Origin: CAYOHP01 sp964403795 [NCBI: uncultured bacterium]
Lineage (GTDB): Bacteria; Muiribacteriota; UBA6191; CAZXTJ01
DNA length: 19,836 nt
Assembly (NCBI GenBank): GCA_964403795.1
Contig: CAYOHP010000115.1
Location: 1 to 19,836 of the forward strand
Direction: 5' to 3'
Below are positions 1-7,656 of this stretch, piece by piece (the stretch's first letter is position 1; each line of letters starts with the position of its first letter). Position numbers and translations under genes: made by a program. The notes beneath the pieces are model-generated. The model saw only the letters and a program-made list of their open reading frames with translations. It was not told the origin of the DNA and made no database searches.

Positions 1-82
1 GAACTACGATCCCACACGAGTCCCTCCCGACCTCGGGGGCCGGGGGAGGACGCAAGAATCTAAGCGCGTCCCGTGGACGGGG
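1..82. other. Non-coding flank downstream of the minus-strand kinase
   Basis: No ORF is supportable here. The stretch lies just 3' of the minus-strand kinase stop codon. The only structure seen is a 6-bp inverted repeat, CCTCCC at 23-28 with GGGAGG at 44-49, separated by 15 bases. It could be a weak transcription end for the kinase. There is no T-run on the kinase strand after it, so an intrinsic terminator is not convincing. Confidence 0.3.
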
Positions 83-2548
83 TCAAGCCGGATCACCGCC
101 ACTCCCGGCAGCGAGGTCCCGGAGGCGAGCCTCGACCTCTCCCATGGACCCCGGGCGCTCGTAGGGATTGACCTCCAGGCATCGGGAGATGATCGCCCGC
201 AGGGCGGGCTGTGCGACCAGGTCCGGATGCAGGGTCACCGGCCACCGGACCAGCGGATCCTCGCCCGGCCCGGCCGGGAGGACCCCGGTGGCGGCCTCGT
301 GCAGGACCAGGCCCAGGGCCCAGATGTCGGAGGGGGGGCCCGGGGGGTGCCCCATCGCCTGTTCCGGCGCCATGTAGGCGAGCGTACCCAGGACCGCCCC
401 CTGCTGGGTCATGCGGCTCCCGTCCAGGACCCGGGCGATCCCGAAATCGATGATCTTCACCACGTCGGCGTCCTCCACCATCACGTTCTCGGGTTTCACG
501 TCCCGGTGCACCACGCCGGCCTGGTGGGCATGGTCCAGTCCCGCCGCGCACTGGGCGCCGATCATGGCCACCCGGGAGCAGGGAAGGCGGCCCTCGGCGT
601 CCAGGACGTTCCTCAAGTTGCGGGCCTTGAGCAGCTCCATCGAGTAGTAGGGCAGCCGGATCCCGTACACGTCCAGGACCTCGACCAGGTTGGGATGCCG
701 GAGCCGGGCCAGGATCTCGGCTTCCCGGACGAACCGGGTCCGCAGGTCGTCGTCGTTGGCATGGAAGGGCGAGAGCACCTTGAGAGCCACCCGCCTCCCG
801 TCCCGCTCCTGGTCGACCACCCGGAACACGAACCCCATGCCGCCCCGGCCGACCAGCTGCACGTCCTGGTAGCGGCGGTGGAGGACCTTGCGGGCCATCA
901 GCCGGCCCAGGTCGTCGTCGGTGAAGCGGGCCAGCCGGCGGCGCACCTCGGCGAGCCTCACCTCGAACTCTACGAGATCGGGGCGGGCCTCGTGGAGCCA
1001 GGAGTAGAGCCGCTCCGCGGTCTCCAGGTCGGCCCGATCCTCGAAACGCTTCGCCAGCCCGTCCAGCTCCTCGAGGGTGAGGCGCTCCAGGTCGCCTTCC
1101 CGCAGCAGCTCGGCTGCGGCGCCGGTCTCGCCCCGCTCCAGCAGCTCGTGGATGGCGTGGAACGGCCCCTTGCGGCGGACCACGGTGCGGGTCGGCTCGG
1201 CGGCTCCCCGGCGACCGGTCTCGGCCGGAGGCGAAGGGGCGTCCGGTGCCTGGGGGGCCGTCTCCACCTCCCGGGCAGGATCCTGGGCCATCTCCCGCAC
1301 CCGCCGTCGGGTCTCGGTCGGCTCCCGGTCGACCCGAGTCGAGAGCGGCCGGGCATCCGTTTCCTCCTCGGCCTCCACGACCTCGACCAGGGGGCGGAAG
1401 CGGAAGCGGAGCACCCCGAGGAGCCCCAGCGAGAGCGCCAGGGTGGTGGGATGCGCCAGCGGGATCACGACCTCACCGCTGCGGAAGAGGAAGAGGGCCC
1501 CGATCCACCAGGCACCCAGCGCGGCCAGGGTGACGAGCCCGACCCCGCCCGGGGTCAGGCGCAGACCCGCCATCATCATCGTGCCCGTCAGGGCCAGGAC
1601 CGCGAGGACCCAGTTCTCGTCCGCCACCTTGTGGAGTCGGCCTCCGGAGAGCAGGGCCGTGAGCGCCCCTGCCTGGATCAGCACCCCGGGGACCCGCTGG
1701 GCCAATGGGGTGTCGTGGACATCGGCGGTCCGGCTGCCGGTGGTCCCGACCAGTACCACCCGATCCCGGAAGTACCCGGGCTCCGGCGACCCTTCGAGGA
1801 TCGACCAGGCCGGGACGACCTCCACCCGGTCGAGGTAGCGGTGATCGACCAGGAGCCTGGACTCGATGTCGACCGGGACCAGTACCGGGGGCGGGGCACC
1901 AGGGCCGCGGGAGGTCACCACGAACCAATGGTCGGAGGCTCGGGACACCGAGGTCATCAGGCTGTCCAGGGAGCCCTCGAGGAGTTCGAGGACGAAGCCC
2001 CGTGCCGTGTCCCCACGGGTCTCCAGCTGGATCTGGGTGACCTGGTCGAGATGGTCGGCCAGCACCACCGGAGCACCGACCCTCTGGGCGGCCGTCCCGA
2101 TCCGGGAGTAGGGACGCGGCAGTCGGATGACACCCTTGTCCGGGGCGACGCCGGTGACCAGTACCACGCGACCGTGGTCGGCCAGGCTGGCGGCGAGGAC
2201 ATCGTCCTGGTCGGGGTCCTCGCTGGAGGCGTTGGCGAAGAAGAGGTCGAGGCCGAGGACCCTCGCCTGGGACAGGTGGCGCACCAGGCGGGCCACCTGG
2301 CGCCGGTTCCAGGGCCAGCGTCCGGGGACCCGGCGAAGGCTCTCGTCGTCGATCGCCACCACCAGCACCCGATCCCGGGTGGCGACTTCGGGAGCCGGGA
2401 GGGCTGCGGCGTAGCGGAGCCGCCAGAGCAGGGCCTCGGCCAGGCCGTGGAGCCGCCAGTCGTAGGCATGGAGGACCAGGACAGCCATCACCGCTGCCCC
2501 GAAGATCCGGTTGGTCCAGGCCCCCAGCGTGCGCCGACGGACCGACAC
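83..2548 (-). CDS. CHASE2-domain transmembrane serine/threonine protein kinase
   Basis: 821-residue receptor-type Hanks kinase. Visible order: a TM helix (about 13-31), an extracytoplasmic CHASE2 sensor (about 55-305, with VVAIDDESL, RWPWNR and DTPLAQRVPGVLIQAG), three TM helices (about 313-382), a charged Pro-rich linker, a helical TPR-like stretch (about 461-545), then the kinase domain (about 560-812). The kinase looks active: glycine loop GRGGMG 567-572, VALK Lys590, alpha-C Glu609, HRDVKPEN 681-688, DFG 701-703, APE 727-729. Expected to bind ATP and phosphorylate cytoplasmic proteins on Ser/Thr in response to an unknown periplasmic cue. The start is the GTG at 2548 because GGGAGGAGG (plus-strand 2552-2560) lies just upstream. 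The open frame continues to 2872, but that extension is Arg/Pro-rich and runs antisense to the neighbouring kinase gene. It is divergent from the paralogous kinase at 2647. Confidence 0.93.
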   Translation of the reverse strand: MSVRRRTLGAWTNRIFGAAVMAVLVLHAYDWRLHGLAEALLWRLRYAAALPAPEVATRDRVLVVAIDDESLRRVPGRWPWNRRQVARLVRHLSQARVLGLDLFFANASSEDPDQDDVLAASLADHGRVVLVTGVAPDKGVIRLPRPYSRIGTAAQRVGAPVVLADHLDQVTQIQLETRGDTARGFVLELLEGSLDSLMTSVSRASDHWFVVTSRGPGAPPPVLVPVDIESRLLVDHRYLDRVEVVPAWSILEGSPEPGYFRDRVVLVGTTGSRTADVHDTPLAQRVPGVLIQAGALTALLSGGRLHKVADENWVLAVLALTGTMMMAGLRLTPGGVGLVTLAALGAWWIGALFLFRSGEVVIPLAHPTTLALSLGLLGVLRFRFRPLVEVVEAEEETDARPLSTRVDREPTETRRRVREMAQDPAREVETAPQAPDAPSPPAETGRRGAAEPTRTVVRRKGPFHAIHELLERGETGAAAELLREGDLERLTLEELDGLAKRFEDRADLETAERLYSWLHEARPDLVEFEVRLAEVRRRLARFTDDDLGRLMARKVLHRRYQDVQLVGRGGMGFVFRVVDQERDGRRVALKVLSPFHANDDDLRTRFVREAEILARLRHPNLVEVLDVYGIRLPYYSMELLKARNLRNVLDAEGRLPCSRVAMIGAQCAAGLDHAHQAGVVHRDVKPENVMVEDADVVKIIDFGIARVLDGSRMTQQGAVLGTLAYMAPEQAMGHPPGPPSDIWALGLVLHEAATGVLPAGPGEDPLVRWPVTLHPDLVAQPALRAIISRCLEVNPYERPGSMGEVEARLRDLAAGSGGDPA

Positions 2549-2646
2549 GCTCCTCCTCCCATGACCCTGTCCCAGAGCAGGTAGCACGCGGACCGCCCGG
2601 CATACCAGAGGCGGTCCCGCCACCGAAGTGTGCTGCACTGGAGGCC
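2549..2646. promoter_or_regulatory. 98-bp divergent intergenic region between two CHASE2 kinase genes
   Basis: Both kinase genes must initiate from, or very near, this stretch. It carries the ribosome binding site of the minus-strand kinase (GGGAGGAGG on the minus strand at 2560-2552) and a shorter GGAGG at 2640-2644, only 2 bases before the ATG of the plus-strand kinase. I could not find convincing -10/-35 hexamers on either strand, so the promoter positions are unresolved. Confidence 0.55.
2590..2617. promoter_or_regulatory. Candidate operator: 8-bp perfect inverted repeat
   Basis: GGACCGCC at 2590-2597 is repeated in inverted orientation as GGCGGTCC at 2610-2617, with a 12-base spacer. 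It sits near the middle of the divergent kinase intergenic region, where one dimeric regulator could act on both genes. The symmetry is seen directly; the operator role is inference. An RNA hairpin in one of the leaders is the alternative. Confidence 0.4.
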
Positions 2647-4941
2647 ATGCAGGAGGAGGCGAACCGTCCGGTGGTCGGGGTCCGGGGTCAGCTGCTCCGG
2701 GTCGGGTTCGTGTTCCTGTTGATGGTCGCCACCGGCGAGGGACCCTTCCTCGCCTGGATCGAGATCTCGCTCGACGGGCTCCGGGAGCGGCTGGTGGACC
2801 TGGTCCGCCCCGTGCCTCGCCAGCCCGAAGTGGTCCTGGTCGAGGTCGACGACCAGGACCTGGTGGAGACACCCTCCCGCTGGCCCTGGAACCGGCGCCT
2901 GTTCGCCCGGGCCCTGGACCGCCTCGGTCAGGCCGGCGCTGCCGGAGTGGTCCTGGCCGCGGACCTGGGGCTGGACGCCTCCAGCGTCGACGATGCGGAA
3001 CAGGACCCGGTCCTGGTGGCAGCCCTCTCGAAGCACCTGGCGGTCTGGCTCGACGCCACGGCCTCGAGACCTCTCGAGGTCTTCTCGAGGGCCACCAGGG
3101 GAGCGTACCCCGAGGGCCTGGAGACGGCCCCGGGAGGGATCGCCAAGACCTTCGTCCCGGATCGCGACGGCCGACCCACGCTCTTCGGCGCGGTGCTCGG
3201 GTCGGAGCGGACCCTCTCGGGTCCCGTCCAGGTCGACCTCAGGGCCGGGCGCGAGGCCGAGATCCACTCGTTCCGCTCGCTCCTGGCCGACCCGCCCCCG
3301 GATCCGGACCTCTTCCGGGGGAAGCTGGTGGTCCTCGGGGCCTCCGCCACCCTGGTCCACGACCGGGTCCTCACCAGGGGAGGGAAACTGGTGCCCCGGG
3401 CCCGGCTGCTGGCCTCGACCCTGGCCGCGGTGGGGGCCGGCTCGGCCATCCGCCCGGTCCCACCCATCCCGGTCGAGTCCATGCTCCTGGCCCTGCTCCT
3501 GCCCCTGGCGCTGGCGTCCCGGGGACCCGGCGACCGCCCTGTCGCGATCCTCCGCCGCGCCTCCATCCTGGGTGGGGCCTGGTGGGCCACCGCGGCGACA
3601 CTCCTCCTCGGGGCCGGATTCTCCCTGCCCCTGGTACGCCCGTCCCTGGCCCTCGGGTTCCTGGCCCTGCTGCGGGTCCTCCGGGCCCGGCGGCGGGCCC
3701 TGCAGGGCGCCTTCCTGGTGGAGGTGGAGGTGGAGGCGGATGCCGAAAGCCGCTTCCACAAGGCGCTGGAACTCCTCGAGATGGGAGACCAGGACGGTGC
3801 GGTGGCGTGCCTCGAACAAGTCGCCTCGGCCCCGAGCAGCTTCCGCACCGCCAGTCTGGGCCGCCTGCTGCTCTGCCGGCTGGCGCGGGGCGAGGTGGCC
3901 GAGGCGCGGGCCGTGGTTGCCAAGCTCCCCGCCTCGGGGGTCCCGGTCGAGGACCTCTACGCGGCCGGGGTCGAGTTCGAGCGGGCGGGCGAGAAGGAGA
4001 TCGCCAAGCGCCTCTTCGAGGAGGTCCAGCGCGCCGACCTCGACTTCCGGGATGTCTCCGAACGGATCGCCGAGCTGCGTCACGACCTGGCAGGTCTCGG
4101 CGAGCAGGAGATCATCGAGGTGGTGGTCCGCCGGATCCTCGACCGGAGGTTCCACGAGGTGAAGGTCATGCACCGGGGAGCCAGCATCCTGCTGTCGGCC
4201 ACCGAGCCGCGGGCGGGCAAGCGCCGGGTGGCGATCAAGGTCCTCTCGCCCCTGGAGGCGAACCAGGAGGTCGCCCACGCCCGCTTCCTGCGGGAGGCCC
4301 GCCTGCTGCAACGCCTCAGCCACCCCAATCTGGTGGGTGTCCTCGACGTGTTCCCGGAGAGCATTCCGTACTACTCGATGGAGCTCCTCGAAGGTCGTTC
4401 CCTGGCCGAGGAGGTGGCGGCCCGCGGACACCTCCCGCCGCGGGAGGCCGCCGGGATGGTGGAGGCCGCCGCCCGGGGCCTGGCCGTGGCCCACGAGGCC
4501 GGCCTGGTGCACCGGGACGTGAAGCCGGCCAATCTCTTCGTGCTGCCCGGAGGGCGGATCGTGGTCCTCGATTTCGGCACTGCCCACGCGGCCGGGGACA
4601 GCCGGCTCACCTTGACGGGCCAGATCCTCGGGACCCCCGTCTACATGTCGCCGGAACAGGTCCGGGGCGAAGTGGTGGACCCCCGAACCGACGTCTACGC
4701 CCTGGGCCTGGTCCTCTACGAGCTGATCGCAGGGGAGCCGCCGTTTCGCACCATGACCGAGCGCCTCTTGCGACCCTCTCCCAAGCTCCCCGAAGTCCTG
4801 TCGGGACACCCCGCCCTGGCCGCACTCCTGGCCCGTTGCCTCTCGCCCCGCCGCGATCAGCGGTTCGCCGACGCGGGGAAGCTGGCCGAGGCCCTGGCCC
4901 AGGCGCAGCAGCCCGGTACGCAGAGGGAAGGAACCCCGTGA
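2647..4941 (+). CDS. CHASE2-like transmembrane serine/threonine protein kinase (second paralogue)
   Basis: 764 residues with the same architecture as the minus-strand kinase: N-terminal TM (about 15-37), CHASE2-like sensor (about 60-270, with VVLVEVDDQDL and RWPWNRR), a TM cluster (about 278-290, 304-322, 326-344), TPR-like helices (about 366-480) and a kinase domain (about 500-750). Catalytic residues are present: VAIK Lys531, alpha-C Glu550, HRDVKPAN 622-629, DFG 642-644, SPE 668-670. The glycine loop is degraded: the expected GxGxxG reads HRGASIL, unlike GRGGMG in the paralogue. The C-terminal CHASE2 part also diverges, lacking the VPGV motif. The ATG at 2647 follows GGAGG with a tight 2-base spacer; GTG at 2671, with AGGAGG 11 or more bases upstream, is an alternative. 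Its stop overlaps the start of the next gene (GTGA), so the two are probably cotranslated. Confidence 0.9.
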   Translation: MQEEANRPVVGVRGQLLRVGFVFLLMVATGEGPFLAWIEISLDGLRERLVDLVRPVPRQPEVVLVEVDDQDLVETPSRWPWNRRLFARALDRLGQAGAAGVVLAADLGLDASSVDDAEQDPVLVAALSKHLAVWLDATASRPLEVFSRATRGAYPEGLETAPGGIAKTFVPDRDGRPTLFGAVLGSERTLSGPVQVDLRAGREAEIHSFRSLLADPPPDPDLFRGKLVVLGASATLVHDRVLTRGGKLVPRARLLASTLAAVGAGSAIRPVPPIPVESMLLALLLPLALASRGPGDRPVAILRRASILGGAWWATAATLLLGAGFSLPLVRPSLALGFLALLRVLRARRRALQGAFLVEVEVEADAESRFHKALELLEMGDQDGAVACLEQVASAPSSFRTASLGRLLLCRLARGEVAEARAVVAKLPASGVPVEDLYAAGVEFERAGEKEIAKRLFEEVQRADLDFRDVSERIAELRHDLAGLGEQEIIEVVVRRILDRRFHEVKVMHRGASILLSATEPRAGKRRVAIKVLSPLEANQEVAHARFLREARLLQRLSHPNLVGVLDVFPESIPYYSMELLEGRSLAEEVAARGHLPPREAAGMVEAAARGLAVAHEAGLVHRDVKPANLFVLPGGRIVVLDFGTAHAAGDSRLTLTGQILGTPVYMSPEQVRGEVVDPRTDVYALGLVLYELIAGEPPFRTMTERLLRPSPKLPEVLSGHPALAALLARCLSPRRDQRFADAGKLAEALAQAQQPGTQREGTP

Positions 4942-5681
4942 GCCGGGATCCCGCTCGATCGCTGGTAGCGGGCGCCAGGCTGGCTCTGGCGGGCATGCTC
5001 GCCTGCGCACCGTCCCTCCCGGCAGCGTCCCCGACCGCCCTCGACCTGGTGCGGGACTATCCCGGTTTCCAGTCCCGGAGCTGCGAAGAGCGCCGGGACC
5101 GGGCCCTGGCGGAGCTCCCCACGCTGGGCCGCCTCGACGCCCAGGGCTGGCGGGCGCTGCTCCGCCACTTCTCGACCCAGTGCCCCTCGCAGCCGGAGGC
5201 CCTGCTGGCGGTCGCGGGCGCGGCCACCCGGGTGATGGCGCCCCCGGAGGCCGGTCGCGACCCAGCCGGGGAACCGGCCTGGCGTCCCGGTCTCGCCGAC
5301 CTGGCCTGGGCCCTGCCGGCCGCCTTCCCATGCGCGGTGCAGACGCGGTTCGTGGAGGAGGTGCTCCCGGTGGTCGGCGAGTTCGACCCGGTGTCCTGGG
5401 AAGCTCTGGTGGTGGGCCTCGCCCGCGCCTGTCCCACCCGGCCCTCGGCCTGGCTGGAGGCCAACCGGAAGCTGCTGGCGGCGGGCACTCGCCTGGCGGG
5501 TCCAGGGAGCCGGTTCCTGCCCTGGACCTCGGTGGCGGCAGGCCTCGGGACGGGGTTCGACTGCGCGGTCCGCCGGGAGTTCCTGCAGGACTGCCAGGGA
5601 CTCGCCTCCGAGCGGGACCCGGGAGCCCGGGAAGAGGTCGAGAAGGCCTGGGAGAAGGCCTGCGGGGGAGGGCGACGCTGA
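4938..5681 (+). CDS. Exported cysteine-rich helical protein of unknown function
   Basis: 247 residues, family not recognised. The start is GTG at 4938, overlapping the kinase stop as GTGA, which implies translational coupling. The N-terminus has basic residues followed by a hydrophobic stretch (about 11-30, VAGARLALAGMLACAPSLP), consistent with a signal peptide. The MLAC segment only loosely resembles a lipobox, so lipoprotein status is uncertain. The rest is predicted helical, with eight cysteines (23, 49, 82, 132, 165, 209, 219, 242). Seven or eight of these would lie in an oxidising compartment and could form disulfides. Coupling to a kinase with a periplasmic sensor domain suggests, but does not show, a role as sensor partner or ligand-binding accessory. 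It also overlaps the next start by one base (TGATG). Confidence 0.8.
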   Translation: MSRDPARSLVAGARLALAGMLACAPSLPAASPTALDLVRDYPGFQSRSCEERRDRALAELPTLGRLDAQGWRALLRHFSTQCPSQPEALLAVAGAATRVMAPPEAGRDPAGEPAWRPGLADLAWALPAAFPCAVQTRFVEEVLPVVGEFDPVSWEALVVGLARACPTRPSAWLEANRKLLAAGTRLAGPGSRFLPWTSVAAGLGTGFDCAVRREFLQDCQGLASERDPGAREEVEKAWEKACGGGRR

Positions 5682-6256
5682 TGCTGCGCCTGGCATCGGC
5701 GACCCGTCCGACCTGGCTGGGCGAGGTGGCGGCTCGCCCGGACCTGCTGCTCGTCGACCACGCGCACTGCGAGAGGAAGGCGGCCAGCAGCGCCCTGGCG
5801 CTGATGTTTAGGTACCCCGAGGTGCCCCGGCTCCAGGCTCCGCTCTCGGCCCTGGCCCGCGAGGAACTCGTCCACTTCGAGCTGGTCCTCGGCGAGATGG
5901 GGACCAGGGGAATCGCCTTCCGGCGCCTGGAGCCTGCTCCCTACGCGGCCCGTCTCCATGCCGCGGTGCGGCGCGAGGAACCGGATCGCCTGGTCGACTC
6001 GCTGCTGGCCGCGGCCCTGATCGAGGCCCGGAGTTGCGAACGGATGACGATCCTCTCCGAGGGACTCGAGGATGCAAGGCTCCGGGAACTCTACGGATCG
6101 CTGCTCGCCTCGGAGGCCCGGCACCACGCCGGCTACCTGGAACTCGCCTCCGGGGTCGCCCCCCGGGACCGGGTGATGGAGCGCCTGGACGAACTCGCCG
6201 GGATCGAGGCGGAAGCCCTCCGCCTCCCGGGGCCGGAGCCCCGGATGCACTCCTGA
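5681..6256 (+). CDS. miaE: tRNA-(ms2io6A)-hydroxylase, MiaE-like diiron protein
   Basis: 191 residues with the ferritin-like pattern of MiaE. This enzyme hydroxylates the isopentenyl side chain of ms2i6A at tRNA position 37, using oxygen and a carboxylate-bridged diiron centre. Likely iron ligands in the expected spacing are Glu31 (HCERKAA), Glu62/His65 (EELVH), Glu115 (LIEARSCER) and Glu145/His148 (SEARHH). The hallmark VDHAHCERKAASSAL and SEARHHAGY segments are present. Length matches short bacterial MiaE proteins. ATG at 5681 overlaps the preceding stop (TGATG). The partner enzymes miaA and miaB are not in the window. Family assignment is strong; in vivo activity depends on ms2i6A being made elsewhere in the genome. 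Confidence 0.9.
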   Translation: MLRLASATRPTWLGEVAARPDLLLVDHAHCERKAASSALALMFRYPEVPRLQAPLSALAREELVHFELVLGEMGTRGIAFRRLEPAPYAARLHAAVRREEPDRLVDSLLAAALIEARSCERMTILSEGLEDARLRELYGSLLASEARHHAGYLELASGVAPRDRVMERLDELAGIEAEALRLPGPEPRMHS

Positions 6257-6260
6257 GGCC

Positions 6261-7406
6261 ATGGGCAGGCGGCACGCGGCTGGCGCTCGTCCCCGGGTCG
6301 GGGAACGCCACGAGGTCCCGATCGAGGACGTGGCGCGCGGCGGCGCCGGGGTGGGCCGGCTGGCCTCGGGCGGGGTGGTGTTCGTGCCCGCCACCGCGGC
6401 CGGGGACCGGGTCCTGGTGGAGATCGTCGAGGTGGCGGACCGGTTCTGCCGAGGACGGATGGTGGAGCTGCTCCAGGCATCGCCGGATCGGGTCGAACCG
6501 GTCTGCCCGGTCTTCGGCCGCTGCGGCGGCTGCGACTGGATGCACCTCCCGTACCCCCGGCAATGGTCGATCAAGGTACGGGGTGTGGGCGAGGCCCTGG
6601 GCCGGGCCGGGGTCGGGGTCCTCCCGGAGGTGGAGGAGTTCCCGGCAGAGCGCGTGCTCGGCTACCGCAACCGGATCCAGCTGGTCGGGGAGGGCGGCCG
6701 GATCGGATTCCGGGCTGCCGGGTCCCACCAGCTGGTCGCGATCGAGGGCTGCCCGGTGGCCCGCCCCGAGGTCTCCGCCAGGATCCCGGATCTGGTCCGG
6801 GAGGGCCGGGATCGGGGCGGCGCCTTCCAGGTCGAGGTCGAGGTCCTCCCCGACGGCGAGGTGAGGACCCACTGGGACCAGGGCCATGCGGCTGCCGGCT
6901 TCCGCCAGGTCCACGACGAGGGCAATCGGGTGCTCCAGGCCTGGATCTCCGGCTGCGTTCCCGACGGCGCCCACGTGCTCGACCTCTTCGGAGGGAATGG
7001 GAACCTCTCTCTCGGGCTGGCCGAACGGGTGATGCGGATCGATTGCGTGGACCTGGGACCGGCGCCGGGAGGGACGGGAAGGCCGGACAACCTGCGCTTC
7101 CACCGCGAGCCCGTTCTCCCCTGGGTGCGCCGGCTCCGGACCCTGGAGGCCAGTCCCGGAGTCGCCGTTCTCGACCCTCCCCGCCGAGGCCTGGCCAAGG
7201 AGGCCGGGGAGATCGCGGGCCTGCTGGCCGGCCTCGGGGTCGAGGGCGTGGCATTGGTGGCCTGCGACCCCGACGCCTGCGGGCGGGATCTCCGGGCCCT
7301 GATCGGTGCCGGGTATCGGCTCGAACGCCTGGCAGTGCTCGACCTCTTCCCCCAGACCCACCACGTCGAGACCCTGGCTTGGCTCTCGCTCCTGGCGCCG
7401 CCTTGA
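6261..7406 (+). CDS. RNA m5U methyltransferase, RlmD/RumA-TrmA family, Fe-S type
   Basis: 381 residues. TRAM-like RNA-binding domain at about 17-75; four cysteines with RlmD spacing (Cys82, Cys88, Cys91 and Cys164), predicted to hold a 4Fe-4S cluster; AdoMet motif VLDLFGGNGNLSL at about 239-251; VLDPPRRG at 303-310; catalytic loop ACDPDACGRDL with nucleophile Cys335; and HHVETL with general base Glu370. It should methylate a uridine C5 in rRNA or tRNA; the target (23S U1939-like or another) cannot be told from sequence. The loop reads CDP where E. coli-type enzymes have CNP. The segment after motif I is short, which explains the length below about 430 residues. ATG at 6261 is 4 bases after the miaE stop. 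The adjacency of two RNA-modification genes is consistent with an operon. Confidence 0.88.
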   Translation: MGRRHAAGARPRVGERHEVPIEDVARGGAGVGRLASGGVVFVPATAAGDRVLVEIVEVADRFCRGRMVELLQASPDRVEPVCPVFGRCGGCDWMHLPYPRQWSIKVRGVGEALGRAGVGVLPEVEEFPAERVLGYRNRIQLVGEGGRIGFRAAGSHQLVAIEGCPVARPEVSARIPDLVREGRDRGGAFQVEVEVLPDGEVRTHWDQGHAAAGFRQVHDEGNRVLQAWISGCVPDGAHVLDLFGGNGNLSLGLAERVMRIDCVDLGPAPGGTGRPDNLRFHREPVLPWVRRLRTLEASPGVAVLDPPRRGLAKEAGEIAGLLAGLGVEGVALVACDPDACGRDLRALIGAGYRLERLAVLDLFPQTHHVETLAWLSLLAPP

Positions 7407-7409
7407 GGC

Positions 7410-7430
7410 TACAGTCGGGGAAGAGGAGGG
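7410..7430 (+). promoter_or_regulatory. Possible internal promoter and RBS for the zinc-ribbon gene
   Basis: TACAGT at 7410-7415 fits the TANNNT form of a -10 box, and GAGGAGGG at 7423-7430 is a strong ribosome binding site 3 bases before the GTG at 7434. No matching -35 hexamer is evident. The RBS is well supported; the promoter is only suggestive, and the gene may simply be read from the upstream operon. Confidence 0.4.
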
Positions 7431-7433
7431 GCC

Positions 7434-7625
7434 GTGCAGAAACCCTGTCCCTACTGCAAGAAGATGCTCCGGAAGTCGGCCAACGAGACCGGCAACGTCG
7501 CCAAGCGGGAGATGCTCGGGACGGTCGCCAATCCGGTGGTGATGCGCTGCACCACCTGCCGCAAGAACTTCGAGTTCCGGGGCGGCAAGCTCAACGAGAT
7601 CAAGCGCCAGGGAGGCGGGAGCTGA
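7434..7625 (+). CDS. Small zinc-ribbon protein
   Basis: 63 residues, beginning with GTG at 7434 behind GAGGAGGG. Two CxxC knuckles, Cys5/Cys8 (CPYC) and Cys39/Cys42 (CTTC), would bind one zinc ion. The connecting segment and C-terminal tail are basic and rich in Lys/Arg/Asn, so nucleic-acid or ribosome contact is plausible. I do not recognise a specific family. It sits 27 bases after an RNA methyltransferase gene and 31 bases before a TerB-like gene on the same strand. High GC at third codon positions and the strong RBS support it as a real short gene. Confidence 0.78.
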   Translation: MQKPCPYCKKMLRKSANETGNVAKREMLGTVANPVVMRCTTCRKNFEFRGGKLNEIKRQGGGS

Positions 7626-7656
7626 CCCTGGCCCTGGGAAGCCCGGAGGTCGGTCC

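Noticed and set aside
227-2584. 785-codon open frame on the plus strand opposite the first kinase
   Set aside because: A shadow of the minus-strand kinase produced by strong GC bias at third positions; its composition is His/Gln/Gly/Pro-rich with no domain, while the opposite strand encodes clear CHASE2 and kinase motifs.
2549-2872. N-terminal extension of the minus-strand kinase up to 2872
   Set aside because: Arg/Pro/Gly-rich, overlaps the start of the divergent kinase, and a strong RBS places the start at 2548.
2488-5331. 947-codon open frame on the minus strand opposite the second kinase
   Set aside because: Low-complexity antisense shadow; the plus strand carries the kinase motifs and a coupled downstream gene.
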